From Rhyacophila brunnea (lineage: Eukaryota > Arthropoda > Insecta > Trichoptera > Rhyacophilidae): DNA of 64,000 nt. Location of the stretch: positions 806,001 to 870,000 of the forward strand of contig JAGYXB010001943.1 in the NCBI GenBank assembly GCA_022495005.1, written 5' to 3'. The first letter of the stretch is position 1, and every line of letters starts with the position of its first letter. The notes under the pieces are model-generated. The model did not search any database. It had not been told where the DNA came from and saw nothing but the letters and a program-made list of their open reading frames with translations. The position numbers and the translations under genes are program-made. Positions 12,432 through 24,904 of this stretch are shown piece by piece.

Positions 12432-14755
12432 AGGAGTGTCGTACTTTAATACAGTATAATCACGAAATATACATTTTTATGGTATTAGTAGGTATAGTAT
12501 CTACGTGCCCTAAAATTTTGAAGAAGATTCATGTCAATTGTTAATAAAAGACATATCTTAATTATAATCACATCTTATTTCAAATAAACCAAATATTTTA
12601 GGTAATAGAGTTTTAGGATAGATATTTTATAATTTATATCATAAATAAGATTAAATTTATGATAAAATGTTTCCTAATAGCGACGAAACCAAAAGCTTAC
12701 CTCTGTCTGTTAAGAAATCGTCGTTGTTCATATCTCGGATTGGAACTATTTATCAGTTCGCATTGATCTTTCTTTGTTAATACCTTCCTATAAAAACACG
12801 AATGTTGATAACTCAGGGTAGGTGAACTTTGACTTAACATTTTTTTTTATTATTTTTATTGCCTACTTAGGGATTTAATAAAATATATTATAGTATTACC
12901 ATCTTAATAATATACCGATGTATTATTGTAATTGTGGGTGATCATCGAGGCAGAGACAGTTTGATTATATTTAAAATTGGCGCTTTTTAACAAGATGCAC
13001 ATTTTAACTACGAAAGCGGTACCAAACACAAGTCGTCCGATTTCAGGCAGGTACAGAAAAAAGGCAAAATAGAAGGGAAAACAATAAACATTTATACGGT
13101 GAGACAACCAAATAAAAGACGTTACAGGTCTTAAATATTTTGAACTATGTGTACAGCGGAATGTAGGGATCATTAAAAGTATTTGATCAGAGTCAGATTT
13201 ACACTTAAAGTGGCACTGGGCTAATACTTATTGGGAACTCCAAACCCCAAACTTATTAAAACTTAATTTAAAAATGTTTATTTATTTTATGTTTATTATA
13301 TGACATATATTTACTCAATCTAAATCTTATTTCGGGATATAATAACAGCATTATTTCAATTTATTTTTCTGGTTCCGGGACCAATTCGAAAGCCAAATGT
13401 CAAATCCACCCTTACAGTGTTATTATAAATAATTAACACGTTAACACGTTTCCGTTATTTTTATTGCTCCAAAATAACACCCCTTATTACTTAGACCAAT
13501 TCCATTAACAAGGCGGTTATCTATATCTAATCTAACACACCACACTGCGTCTTACTTGATTTAGATCATAATCAAGTAAGATGTTTTAACTGTGTTACTC
13601 AATGACATTTGATAGGTAATAGTTAGTTACGACATATTATAAGATTTATCAATTTTTATTTAATTTTGGAGTTAAATGATATATTAGAATAGCCCTTAGG
13701 GTTACGATCTTAACAATGAGAAACGTGAAAATGAAGGTTCGTCAATTTAATATGTTTAATTTCATAAATTAATGTTTGTGAAATAAAATAATTGCAAATA
13801 TTATATATTACGAACCATAATACATATTGTATTTGTGTGTACACACGAATACTCACTTAGCTCTACAACAACTGAAACCCTTAAGGGGATTTCAAAAAGT
13901 TTCCCGACTCCTGCAAGAGCGTAGTTTGCCTGCGGGATGCAATGTTCCTATTTATAATTATAACTAATGAATCGATTCATTACCTGCATAAATATCTGGA
14001 GTTTGTTCAACCTATTGCTCGTAACTATTATTTATGAGGTTACACTATCGTCCGATGACTTAGATTTACAAACACATCGTGAAGTTAGAAACTGGTTTAC
14101 GAAAGATATCTGCGTGATGTTACTACGCGTTGCATTCTGGATCGTATGCTACCAAAAAGTTTAATGAATGACTGAGGAATGTTATTTCGCCCTGAATTTA
14201 AGTATATATTATTTATTTCCAAGAATTATTAAAATAAAGAAAACACAAGCTTTCCTAAACTATTATATTAAGTATTAACTACTCTTGAGAATTCAGGTAA
14301 ATTAACTGAGGGACAAATGGATTCACGTAAATGGTGAATACCTTAAGGCTTAAGAGCATACTTCAGTGAAACTGCAAATAATTTTCATCTATAGGTGCGA
14401 CGAAATTTCGGACTCGCTGCCAATCGGAGAGCAAAAGTCGAGCTGTGAACACGTCAATTTATTTTGTGATGGCGTCTGGGGAATTCATTCTTAAATCTTG
14501 TAAAGATGACGTTACCCATTTACTTGAAAAAGAAAACATATCAATGAATAATATATTATTATTATTACTAATAGAACAATAAACATAACATTAAATGGAC
14601 GCATGTTGAATTTTTATGACAAATTATGTTTTGTTCTGCACGCGTCGTTCGCACAATCTTCGCGTCGCGTAGTGACGATCGTTTTAGACCGTGCCCCAGC
14701 TGAATATAGCCTTAATACTTTTATAGTCTACTCAAGTGTGTACGCGTGATGAACC
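12432..14755. other. No gene; one short palindrome
   Basis: No gene is seen. At 13551-13580 there is an 11-bp perfect inverted repeat (CTTACTTGATT and complement) around an 8-base centre. A region at about 13195-13440 has hAT-like end words (CAGAGTCAGATTTAC on the left, GTCAAATCCACCCTTACAGTG on the right), but the match is too poor to call an element. A CpG-rich patch lies at 14630-14700. Confidence 0.45.
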
Positions 14756-14758
14756 TTA

Positions 14759-14820
14759 GGGCGCAGATACACAGCATTGCAGTCTACGCACGTCCACTGC
14801 AATACCATGTGTCTGCAGCC
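14759..14820. mobile_element. Mini foldback MITE, Harbinger-like
   Basis: Arms GGGCGCAGATACACAGCATT and GGCTGCAGACACATGGTATT (right arm complemented) pair over about 25 bp around a small loop. The element sits between TTA at 14756-14758 and TTA at 14821-14823. A 3-bp TTA/TAA target with GGG-type ends fits PIF/Harbinger-derived MITEs. At 62 bp it is very short and could fold like a small precursor hairpin. Confidence 0.7.
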
Positions 14821-14824
14821 TTAG

Positions 14825-15617
14825 AGGTAAGGATCTGAAATTTGACCGGAATATAAGCCCTCCTGATTGACCAAAGAAGCAATCTAAGTGGTACGGGGCC
14901 TTTTATGGGGCGGTCCTGATCCTTATTTCGATACTTCCGAATTATTGATTGACACGGCTTATTGTTCCCCTATATTTTCAATCTAAAATTAAATTAAAGC
15001 TAAAAAATAACGAATCTAACCTCATATAAAAAGTAATAAATAAATTGAATAAATATCTGTATAATTTATTAAATAAACAGTTTTTCAAACAAAATTAAAT
15101 TTGATTTTGTAATTTTAGCAATAATATATGTATTTAAAAACAAAATTATTTAGAAAGATTTTAGATAATATTAATAATGTCACGCGTTCAAATTTCGCCC
15201 TTTACATATAGACAGGTATAGTCTAATCAACGATGGAAATTGGTACTGTGTAGTTTTTACCACCTTTTATATTAATTCATTGCTCATTTTAGGGGCGGTT
15301 CTGATCCAAGTTTTGATAATTACGTAACCTTATTTTGCCCGGCTATTAATTATTATTCTAAATTAACAATTGACAAATAAAATTTTAGGTAAGTAATTAT
15401 AAATGTAATAAAGAATGAAGTATTAGTATCCGTATTATGGAAATTAAAATCATTATTTCAGGATCTCCAGGATAGAATAATGGAATTCATCAAAGTAGGC
15501 ATAAAACTAAATATCTCGATGACAAAAGTAATGTTGGTTAAGTGTTTGTCGTGTCTTAAAAATAATTGAAAACCCATTCCAAAAGCAAGAAATTTGCTAA
15601 ATTTAAATATGCAGCCA
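14825..15617. other. No gene; two related GGGGCGG segments
   Basis: Short segments at 14897-14950 and 15292-15340 share the pattern GGGGCGGT.CTGATCC followed by similar AT-rich text, suggesting two fragments of one old repeat. Nothing coding is seen. Confidence 0.4.
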
Positions 15618-15629
15618 TATGGTGTCAAC

Positions 15630-15901
15630 CTAGGGGCGGCAGGTTATATGAAAGTATGGTGAAGCTGGCTAGTATGGCAAAAAAGTATGGTGGGGCGGGC
15701 TGGTAATCAATTTGTGGCAAAATTTGAATGTTAACATTATATTATATGAGTACATTATAATGACCAAAGTAAATCCTCTGTGATGCCTTGAATTTTTTTT
15801 TATCGCGTCGCTATTTTTCGTAAGTTATCGGCTATTGTTGGCCTGCTTCATTCAGCTGTATGAGAAAGTCGATTCCTTGCCCCTCTTTAATTTAATACCT
15901 C
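15630..15901. mobile_element. 272-bp insertion with 12-bp target duplication
   Basis: TATGGTGTCAAC occurs at 15618-15629 and again, perfectly, at 15902-15913. The duplicated word brackets a 272-bp segment beginning CTAGGGGCGGCAGG and ending CCTC. A 12-bp perfect duplication is in the range left by target-primed reverse transcription of LINEs and SINEs. No A or B box and no protein motif is visible, so the inserted family is unknown. Confidence 0.6.
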
Positions 15902-16690
15902 TATGGTGTCAACTGACTACCTTACCGTCAGTAAACATGCCCAACTACAAAAATTAATACAATTATACAGGAAAAATTATATAAATTTTAACGTTTAAAA
16001 TATGATCGGCATTCATTCTGTTAGATATCATCTCTCATACACAAATTTGTTACCACCTACTGGGTCATGAACTTTGCCGCCGGTCGAGAGAAAAATAAAT
16101 AATTCAGCCAATTATAATTTCGTTTCCAATTTAAAACTATCGCCCATTGCTGCCTACTAAGAGAAGAAACTTGAGATTCCTACTAATTAATCTCGTTCTA
16201 TAAATCAGACATAAGTCGACAGTACCTCTCTGTTTTGTTTTTTTAATAACATAATAAATGCAAGGTGTTTCGAAAATTTATAAAATTATGTTCTTCAATA
16301 TTTCGAGTTATTTTATTCATTTAAATTACCTTATATGCCGTATTTATCAATGGTGAAGATAGTGACTATGTTCGAAAGTTTTCGTTGATAATTCAAAATT
16401 AAAATATATTTATGCACACGATCGAACATTACAAATCAATTCACAACGGGACAACTGGGAAGCTCACTGATAAATTATATGGAAAAGAAATTCGTACATT
16501 TTATTATTTGTACTAGATATCACGTAGGTAGATAAAGAAATCGAAGTATCTAGGTATTATTTAATATTTTTTATTAAATATTATTAGTATTATTTATTAT
16601 AATAGGTATTATAATACAGCAAGGTTTATAATTATTTGAAAAAACTCACATCGATTGTGTGCTTTCACCTTCCAATATTACACTGAACCG

Positions 16691-16704
16691 GCGCAATATT
16701 GCGC
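16691..16704. repeat. 14-bp perfect palindrome
   Basis: GCGCAATATTGCGC is an exact inverted repeat with no spacer. It may be a chance or protein-binding palindrome; nothing nearby fixes its role. Confidence 0.5.
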
Positions 16705-16909
16705 AATAATCGATTGAAACGAATCAATAATCCGTAGATTGCGCTTAAAATAATTATTTGTATACTATTATATTCTTCTAGGCTTCAATATAACGATATA
16801 ATACCGGTGTAATACCTACATAGGCAAGTGTATTCCTTCGCCATTTCATTATTCTATGCAGTTCTCAGCTGTCCCGGTACCCAGTTGTCACATCGCCCAT
16901 TTGTTCCGG

Positions 16910-16979
16910 CGCCCAATCGGCGTCGCCCAATCGGCGTCGCCCAATCGGCGTCGCCCAATCGGCGTCGCCCAGCCGGCTT
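16910..16979. repeat. GC-rich 14-bp minisatellite, five units
   Basis: Four identical units CGCCCAATCGGCGT are followed by a diverged fifth, CGCCCAGCCGGCTT. Degenerate half-units flank the array on both sides (about 16880-16909 and 16990-17030). The unit contains CCAAT and is nearly self-complementary at its ends (CGCC/GGCG). Because 14 is not a multiple of three, the open frame spanning it is not a protein repeat. Confidence 0.9.
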
Positions 16980-17116
16980 CGCCTATTTGAAGGAACCCAA
17001 TCGGCGGCACCCAGTTGGCGGCTCCGAATCTACCTATTATTATTTACTATTTTTATTGAATATTATTAATTTATGGTTGATGCTAAGTTCCGTCGTACAC
17101 GTAATGTATAGTGGCC

Positions 17117-17290
17117 AGGCGGCTCTAGTGGTGCAGTGCGTAAGGCGATGGCCTTCCACCCGAGAGTTCTGTCTTCGATCCCGGTGAGGACACAATGTTT
17201 ATGTGTTTTTCTCAAAGCATGGGTGTTTGTGATTGTTCAAAAATACTAACAACCACCTTGTACGAAAAAAAGGACATGGTAATTAATAAT
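17117..17290 (+). mobile_element. tRNA-derived SINE, family A
   Basis: The head carries a polymerase III A box (CTAGTGGTGCAGTGCG) and a B box (TCTTCGATCCC). The body includes TTTTCTCAAAGCATGGGTG, and the 3' tail ACCTTGTACGAAAAAAAGGA continues to CATGGTAATTAATAAT. The same head-body-tail order is seen in reverse at 53097-53263 and 59550-59722, and partial copies lie at 46074-46330. The tail matches the 3' end of the LINE at 112-730. Confidence 0.85.
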
Positions 17291-18089
17291 TCTAAAAACA
17301 TGCATGGTGGAGAGTGATTGGAGTATCTTATATGGGAATATTCAGTTTAAATGTTTAATCTAGTATACCTAATATATCATTAATATTTACTTTCTATTTG
17401 CTATTTACTGCATTCTGTCAAATAGGCTGTGCACCACTGTCTTAGATCCATGGGTTGACTCACTGGATTCAAACATTCAAATTTACAACAAATACAACAT
17501 TTGAATTTGACTCAACCGCAAACCCACAAACCACCGTATAACACACAAGCGGTATATCCTTTACCCCACAGAGAGCGCATAAGAAAACTTAATTTGATAA
17601 TATTATCTACACTCGGTTATATGAATGATTGAACATTAACTTTGTAAACAGTCTGTATAACATTACATTGCTATTCTACATAATTTCCTACAATTTCCCA
17701 CAGTGGTTCTGCCAGTTAAATCAATTCCCTTTTCATAACGTATTTCAGTGGTGATTTATGCGCTCTGGAAATGATTTGTTAACACATTCCTAAATAAATT
17801 ATAAACTTCTATACATAAATAAATGCAACTTTTACTATTAATCTTACTAAATTGACTTAAAATAACTGTTTTATATAGTAATTAAATGTATCCATTTCAG
17901 TTGTTTCATTTCCGAAGACTTATACTGTTTTTGTGTTTATCCGTATTCTATGACATTTTAAGATAAATACATTTAACCCATCCTGTATACACCATCTGTA
18001 AATTCTAATTTTATTTCAATGAAAATAAATGCGTATGACTGACAAAGTTTAGAGTGCACTATTTATTACGTATCTTAACAGCCTACCTC

Positions 18090-18310
18090 CACCTTTCGCC
18101 ACTGTGTACCCTCATGGCTGACGATCGTGACCACCTTCGAATTTTGTCATCCTTTGAGCGACCATGACTTTCCATCCCTCTAGCTAGATCTTCCGCTTCT
18201 CTCAGGGCAGAATGAATGGTGCCCCCAGTCCGATTCTTCACTTGGTTGCTCCAGCGCTCCGAGCTCTTCCTGTGCCATGCCTTTCCTGGAGGCCACCCGA
18301 AACCTATATA
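18090..18310. repeat. Interspersed repeat, copy 1
   Basis: The text from about 18110 (CTCATGGCTGACGATCGTGA) through TTTGAGCGACCATGAC to GGTGCCCCCAGT at about 18220 recurs, diverged, at 22031-22145. It is clearly GC-richer than its surroundings. No protein reading was convincing; it is probably part of a LINE or SINE body. Confidence 0.55.
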
Positions 18311-18507
18311 ATATACAATATAACTTTTATTTACAACATATGATAGTATTATATTTTAATTATAAATAATATAACTAGTAAATGCAATTATTTAGATAAA
18401 TATAGTTTTGGTGCTTTATTAATTTATTATTAATTACTCATTCAGTTAAATACCTATGTACCTATACTGTTTTAAATATTTTTTTGTCAACAGATTTTTG
18501 TATAGCA

Positions 18508-18620
18508 TATTCGATCCTAAGAAGATCAAATTTAATAAGCCTCCACAAAGTGCAGGTTTATATTTTTACAAGAAATGGACGTTAGCCTTGGTCAACCAAT
18601 GAGGTCCCTACTCTGGGATC
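18508..18620 (-). mobile_element. SINE family B fragment
   Basis: This is the reverse complement of the family B body: the GATCCTAAGAAGATC hairpin near the 3' end, CCTCCACAAAGTGCAGG, an AGAAATGGACGTTAGCC stretch and AATGAGGTCCCTACTCTGGG. The tRNA-like head is missing, so it is 5'-truncated and diverged from the full copy at 44375-44607. Confidence 0.7.
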
Positions 18621-19332
18621 CGGTACCTACAGCATTATAAAGCTAAATATATGCTTTCGTATTATAATTACCGAGATTATAATATTTTAAAAAAATCAAT
18701 TCAATTTAAAGTAAATTATCATTTTAATACAAAGTAGATCATACAATAATAGGACTCTACTTAGTGGAGCCTTTCACATAACTAATTTGGTCCTTACATT
18801 GGATGAAAATAATAAACATTAAATTAAACATACATTTTTTGCCAGCTGTGAGATCAGCAACTCGCGCCTTCAGAATTGGCCTCTCTGGTAACTAGGCCAT
18901 AATGAGTATTATCTCAGTGTACCTAGTTATTTAAATACATGAAGACAAATAAAATTCGTAAAGTTCTAGATTTATAGATTCACAGTAAATATACGTTCAT
19001 TCAAAATGCTGCAAATAATTAAAATGTTGGATATAATTCATACTGTAAAACTATATTATATTATCAAGTATCTCTTTGGTCGTAGAAATTGTTCATAATA
19101 CTTTAAATAAATATATTTACTTACCTCTTTACTTACACAAATATTATGAGGCCGTGTTATTCGATATTCCAGTACTCTATTTTATAATGTCAATTAAAAA
19201 TCATCGGGTGTCAATCACAAAACAAATTATTGATATCGTATATTATGTTACCAGTATACATAATATCTCAAGGACAGTGTCTCTAATTTGACAGTTAATT
19301 TTTCTCTGGATTTTCACGTTCGATCCTCGGAC

Positions 19333-19420
19333 AGTTGGCAGCACTGTCGTGACAGCCGTGGGCAAAATGGCGCCGCCTACCCGCCAGCCAATCAAATACA
19401 AAGGCTCCGTGCCGCTGCCT
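19333..19420. promoter_or_regulatory. CpG-rich patch, possible regulatory DNA
   Basis: Within AT-rich sequence this patch carries AAAATGGCGCCGCC (a GCCAT-type site read on the other strand) and a CCAAT box (CAGCCAATCA). An ATG here opens only a 19-codon frame. No TATA box or initiator could be fixed. It may be a promoter, an enhancer or an unrecognised repeat. Confidence 0.2.
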
Positions 19421-20141
19421 CGATCTGAAATAATAGATAAATAATTTGTTCTAATATTTCAGAGATAAACAACACGAAAATATGACTACTGACTATAATG
19501 TTTTACAAATAGACCAGTGTTTTCCAACCGGTGTATGTCGCGAATCGCGAATGTCTCCATATCACACCGCGAAATTATATATATGAAAAAACATATATGA
19601 AAAAGCATAATTAGTAAAGACATAATAACAGTCCTAACTTTCTAACAAGCCACATACATGATAATGATTCGTATAGACGTGCACAAAAATGCACAGAAAG
19701 GGGGAAGGCCTTGGAGTCCGGTGTGCAATAGCATTTCTTCTTCTTCATCAGGACCTCGTAACAGATGATCTGGCTGTCCAACGGCATTCTCATCGAGTTG
19801 ACCCCTCTCCTCTTGGCATTCTACGACACGCAAGGTCCGTGTCAATAGAAGACCCGTGGTACTCATAATTTGATGCAATCATTCGATGCATCTATTGTTT
19901 GCTTTGCAAACTAAAAGACAAGACATCACGGACGATACAAACGGACACTAATGATCTTAATAATTACGACCGTTAGGCCACACGCATTCCATATCTTCTT
20001 GTGGATGTCGTGGAACTCGTAAGGGACCACCTGTAGTTATAACTGCAAGTTTGATTGATGCTCTTCGCTAGAATCAAAAAGCGAAGTGTATGTGTATTTG
20101 AAGCGGCAAGAAGCTGTAAGTAAGTAATTCTTCTTTCTTTC

Positions 20142-20372
20142 AACCATGTCCGATCCTAATAGGATCATATGGGCCTCCACAGAGTGGAGGTTTGTATTGA
20201 CAGATTTTTGTTTTTACGAGAAATGGATGTCAGCCACTTGCTCAACCTATTAGGTCCATACTCTGACTCATACACAAATTGAAAAACAATATGTTTACTT
20301 GCCAGACCCAGGATTCGAACCTGGGACCCTCGACTCTATAGGCCGGCATTTAAGCCATGGCATTGGCAATAG
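20142..20372 (-). mobile_element. tRNA-derived SINE, family B
   Basis: On the minus strand the order is: a head with GGCTTAAATGCC, a B box in CCCAGGTTCGAATCCTGGGT, CTGGCAAGTAAACATATTG, the central ATTAGGTTGAGCAAGTGGC segment, and a 3' end GATCCTATTAGGATCGGACA reaching CATGGTT. It matches the bounded copy at 44375-44607 throughout, with a diverged A-box region. Confidence 0.85.
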
Positions 20373-21319
20373 GCATGGTAAATTCGGAAGTCAGTAAATC
20401 TGTTAAAACTAAAACTATTACACATTAATTCCTTTAAAGCGTAGTCTGCAAATAAGTAAAGTTGATATATCTCACAATATTTACCTGTCACCTTTGTAAT
20501 AGGTATACTAAATAAACCATTTAGTTGTTAAAATTGCCAAACAACTGACAGTAGTAGGTATCAATGGTTTTTATTCAGAAAATACTGTAAGATGTATACA
20601 CCTCAATGTTTTTATATTTTTTGATAACAGCAATAATTCGTTTCTTGTTCGTTGTGATCGGTCATGTATAATTGTTGATTTTGGTTGCTATGGTTTTCTA
20701 CTCTCATATTTTCCGCCTGTCACTGGTGTTGCCATCTTTGCTGCCGCACATCTTATTCAACATCATTTTTATGTATGAATATTAACTAAACATTACATTT
20801 CTTTCGTGTGTAGATAATCGAATATCACATATTTTATTCATATGTGGGAGGCATTTTCATTTTTATTCCACTTCCTACCACGCCGAGATTAATAAGCCTG
20901 ATAAATTATTTTATAGATACACAATTTATAATCGAATGATAAAATTAACGATGCTGCCGTCGCGTTCCTCTATTACGAAATTATTAATTCACCTTGTAAC
21001 CTGTTCATTAAGAAAAAAAGCAATATTAGTTTCTACTAGTCTCACGGTCGAGGCACCACCGTTACTAAATACAACCATATCTCACCGCGGAATATGTTAT
21101 TAAAAATATTTTTTAATTAAAATAAGTTATTGATATTAGCTTATATCAACGACGGATATGCCGAAAAGGTGGGTTCAATGCTTCTTCGTTTTACAAATTT
21201 AATAATCATGTTATCATGAATGTCTATTATGATATTTTAATAATATATAATTTTACTTCTACTTTGTACATATTCTTCTAGTTAAGCAGAATAGACATCA
21301 TCTCAGATGCATCCTACTG

Positions 21320-21803
21320 TCAGTTCTAGTCCACAGAAACAACTAAGACCCGGCTCTATAAAACCGTCATACGCACAGTCGTTGCATACGGGTGCGAGTC
21401 ATGGACGCTAAATATGAAAGCAGCTGAAATGGTGGACTGCTTTGAAAGAAAGATCCTGAGGCGGATATACGGACCCATGAATGATGGTGGGGAGTAGAGA
21501 ATTAAGTGCAACTACACCGCTTATACCAAAATTCAAAACTCTCCACCTTCATAAAAATCTAGAGGCTAAACTGGGCAGGCCATGTACAGCGCATGCCTGA
21601 GTCACGGATACCGAAGAAGATCCTCGAAGGAAACCCAGGGGGAAAAGGCCAATGGGAAAGCCACGCACACGATGGGGTAATAACATTACAAAAGATGCCA
21701 AACAGCTAACAAAAAGACGTGCGGAAGACCGTTCCGGCTGGAGGACGGCGGTGGAGGAGGCCAATGCTCGACTTGAGATGTAGCGCCATCGAAGAAGAAA
21801 TCA
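21320..21803 (+). mobile_element. Non-LTR retrotransposon tail, frameshifted
   Basis: The first frame gives RLYKTVIRTVVAYGCESWTL and then CFERKILRRIYGPMND. After a stop and frame changes, later segments give ANWAGHVQRMPESRIPKK, GKPRTRWGNNI and a final AEDRSGWRTAVEEANARLEM just before the TAG at 21780-21782. This is the standard post-RT tail of RTE/Jockey-like elements, with the TYGCETW, GHVxRM and W..AVEEA motifs in order. It is 5'-truncated and inactive. The minus-strand frame 21549-21764 is only its shadow. Confidence 0.85.
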
Positions 21804-22030
21804 GTTATAGTTCCTACAAGATCCAAAGACAGCATAGTAAACGGATTGGTGTATTAGTATTCTTTACTTGTGTAGGTAGATATATAAATATGGTCAAACA
21901 ACAGTAATTAGTCCGCTGTATTTATTGGCAATTGGTTTTATGGGTAAGAAAGGCGCAAGTCTACCTCAAGGGTCTCGGCAACCCCCGTGAGAATCAAAAA
22001 AAGTCACCCTCTCAATTATTGATCAATCTT

Positions 22031-22145
22031 CTTGGTCATTCTTTCATAGCTGAAGATCATAACCATCTTTTGAGCGACCAAGAATCTTATCTCCTCACAG
22101 TAATCTGCTTCCCTCAGGGTAGAGTGAAGGATGCCCCCAGTATGA
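22031..22145. repeat. Interspersed repeat, copy 2
   Basis: A diverged second copy of the repeat at 18090-18310: TTCATAGCTGAAGATCATAA, then TTTGAGCGACCAAGAATC and CTTCCCTCAGGGTAGAGTGA, ending GATGCCCCCAGT. It is followed by GGGCCCC-rich segments (22165-22215 and 22500-22560) that look like pieces of another old element with no pairable ends. Confidence 0.5.
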
Positions 22146-23525
22146 ATATACACACACATAAGCATGGGCCCCACATCGTGAAGCGGGCCCCCAGGCCAGG
22201 AGCTTTGGCGGGCCCCACTACCTATCGCTAAGGATAAAGGCAGTGTGACGCTCTACAGTAGCGTTTTCCAAATGGTGTGCGCCGAAAAAATAATGGGTAT
22301 ACATATTTAGTGTTTTATTGTATATTTTAATACATCCATTTAAATTATGGAGATGTCGAGTATTGATACACAATTAACAATTGTATCATACAATCACCTA
22401 ATTTAAAATTATAATATTGCTGAAGGAAAACAGCGCCGCAGGCGACTTTTTTACTATTAAATCAAATTTGTGATGTGTGTTTATCTCACTTATCTGGTCC
22501 ACTCGCCTCGCCGGGCCCCTACTGAGCCCGGGCCCCCAGGCTTGAGCCCTGTCAGCCCCCCATTATCGGGGTCATGCACATAAGTGTTAATTACAAATTG
22601 CTGTGGGGTTAATTAATAACATTGAATGTAAAAATAACGTATTTTTAAAATGCCATTGTGAAATGAATATTTTGCACATATGGACGAGAGAGGCAGATCA
22701 TGGGTAAAAATTGATTGTGTGCAATTCTTTTAATCGTGTCCTATATCAATAAATCCATTTTTAACACAAAGAAGTCCCAACTGCCCTACAATGATATCAA
22801 TGATTTGTCTATCGAAACGTTATAGTTAGGTACGTATCGAAATATAACTATTATAAATATCATATAGGAATATAATTATATAACATGTATATGTTATATA
22901 TTTCTATGTACGTTTATTAATAATAAAAATTAAATTTCAAGTTAACGTAGCATGGTGACAGAAATCTCAGATGCGTTTGGACTTTGAAAACAGTGATGCT
23001 TACTGCTCAAAGTAATTCGTGGGATTATAATGAGATCTCAGTATTGAAGTGGATACGTTAGCAGAATACATCAAACCAATGAACACGTATACAGTGATAT
23101 TTAGAGGACACCGGTAGAACGTATTCAAGTATTCAAATCAGCTGTCTACCGGAAGGACACATCGGTGGTTATATTCAACCTTTGACACTCGAATTAGGTG
23201 CACAAAGGAACAATCAAACTCTACTCTAGCCTGAGTTAATTTGCGGCGGCGGTTTTCTTTGACGCAAATAACGCAACAGATTCGTCAACAAATTTAAATG
23301 GGGGCCTCTAAATAGTTCAAATCAGTCAAAAAAATATTAACGGAATATATATAAAAAATGCATAAAAAATCTCATAAATTGATGTTTTATTTTATTAATA
23401 ATATTGATTTAGATTTCACAGAACGCATGCTTATAACTATCATTCAACAATGTTAAAATTAATAACGTCACGTGAGAGTAGGCATATCATGCGTTTCTAA
23501 AAGAATTATATTATATTATAGAAAC

Positions 23526-23830
23526 CACAGACCAGATTAATAAATATAATTCAAATAGGTTATACCCCATACATTTTGAAGCAGGGTGCAAAATGAAATA
23601 CACGTTAATATATACGTGCAATAATGTGTGTTGCAACCATCAAACACCAATATTGAATGAGCGTCAGTGCATAAACCGAGAACAGTTGTCAAAATTAAGG
23701 ACAAACTTAGAATGACGTATTCTTGACACGTCATGTTTAAGTTTATCCCATAGTCTTCCATACCCGAGATCGGTTGCTCGTAACTCCACGCCAGTTTGGT
23801 ATTTCAGTTCTCATTAATTCTGTGTTCCCT
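23526..23830 (+). mobile_element. 305-bp element with 9-bp target duplication, copy 2
   Basis: Starts CACAGACCAGATTAATAAAT and ends TTCTGTGTTCCCT, exactly 305 bp like copy 1. Flanks TATAGAAAC (23517-23525) and GATAGGAAC (23831-23839) match at 7 of 9 positions. It shares the block TGCATAAACCGAGAACAGTT and ACGTATTCTTGACACGT with the other copies, but is the most diverged in the left third. Confidence 0.75.
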
Positions 23831-23874
23831 GATAGGAACATACATCTTTGGCAGTTAGTAGATTCAGGTAGGAG

Positions 23875-24518
23875 CAATGACATATTAAATGGACGACTCA
23901 CTTCATACCCGGCGCGCACGAGAAATTGTGCATGAAAGTCATTCACAGATGTATAGGTAGATGTCACGTGACCATTGACGTATCCGTTTCCATTATGCGA
24001 TACAAGCTCGAGAATTTATAGTAATATAACCTTTATTGTAATGGCGTATTAGTGTCATGACTCATTGCGTTAGATTCTCGGTTACTTACGACTTCTCGGA
24101 GATTAGACGCCAGTGAGCTCAGCGAATCACAGGCGACTGACTGTCCAATGGTTCCTGTCATTCAATTGCATTGAATAAACATTCATCAATATCTTAAAAT
24201 GGCATTTTATAAATAATAAATAATACTAACACATGCAAAGTGATATCCCATCTTTCTTGGAGTGTTTAGTAGATTTTTATACAATTTTTAACTAGGCACA
24301 TTGGCATTTTGTAACACAATAATAACGGTGGAGTCGAAAAATGACAGTCAGAAATTTTGTATGGGCAGACCCAGCGGTGTCGCCAGACCGCTTGCAAGCA
24401 GAATGTTCATTTGAGCGTAGGATACCGATATAAAAATATGAATTTCGCCATCCGGCAGACCCGACACAAAATGAGTGTCATTTTATTTTCTAGATGCTTC
24501 GTCCATATTAATGTCATT
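23875..24518. mobile_element. Inverted-repeat element, family D, copy 1
   Basis: The left end AATGACATATTAAATGGACGA is mirrored by the right end, whose complement is AATGACATTAATATGGACGA. Inside lie GCGATAC.AGCTCGAGAATTTATAGTAATAT, CCTTTATTGTAATGGCG and a CGGCAGACCCGACA.AAAATGAGTGTCATTTT segment near the right end. A shorter relative sits at 54392-54757. No coding frame is present. The superfamily cannot be fixed because no clear target duplication is visible. Confidence 0.6.
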
Positions 24519-24904
24519 GGGTAGGAGTCTCAAACTCAGTCACTGCGTCGGAATTTTACGTCACTAAATGCGTCACTGGTTATCAGTAAAATATACTTAT
24601 AGAAATAATATTTGTTTACCTACATTTATAAGATTTACACGTTGTGATTACATGATTATTTATAAAGTTAACCACGGGAGTTAGGAATATCCAGTTTTTA
24701 CTAACCTTATTTGATTTATAAGTAGGTACACCTACCACCTTACTGACGCAAACTCAGGTAAAACACCTTTATCAACACCTGAACCAGTTCCGTTGAAAGT
24801 GCTGAATTGCTGGAATAAATCAAATTGAATGTAATAAATAGTAGGTACTCGCAAACGCGCACATAGAAAATAAATATTCATTTTATCATTGATTTTTAAT
24901 GTGG

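Noticed and set aside
13195..13440. Possible hAT-type element
   Set aside because: End words are only loosely complementary and no target duplication is seen.
16828..17187. 119-codon open frame
   Set aside because: It spans a 14-bp minisatellite, which is not a multiple of three, and the head of a SINE; no protein motif.
19514..19600. CAGTGTTTTCCAACCGGTGT, and similar words at 22259 and 53003, as hAT element ends
   Set aside because: They resemble hAT left ends but no matching right end or 8-bp duplication was found for any of them.
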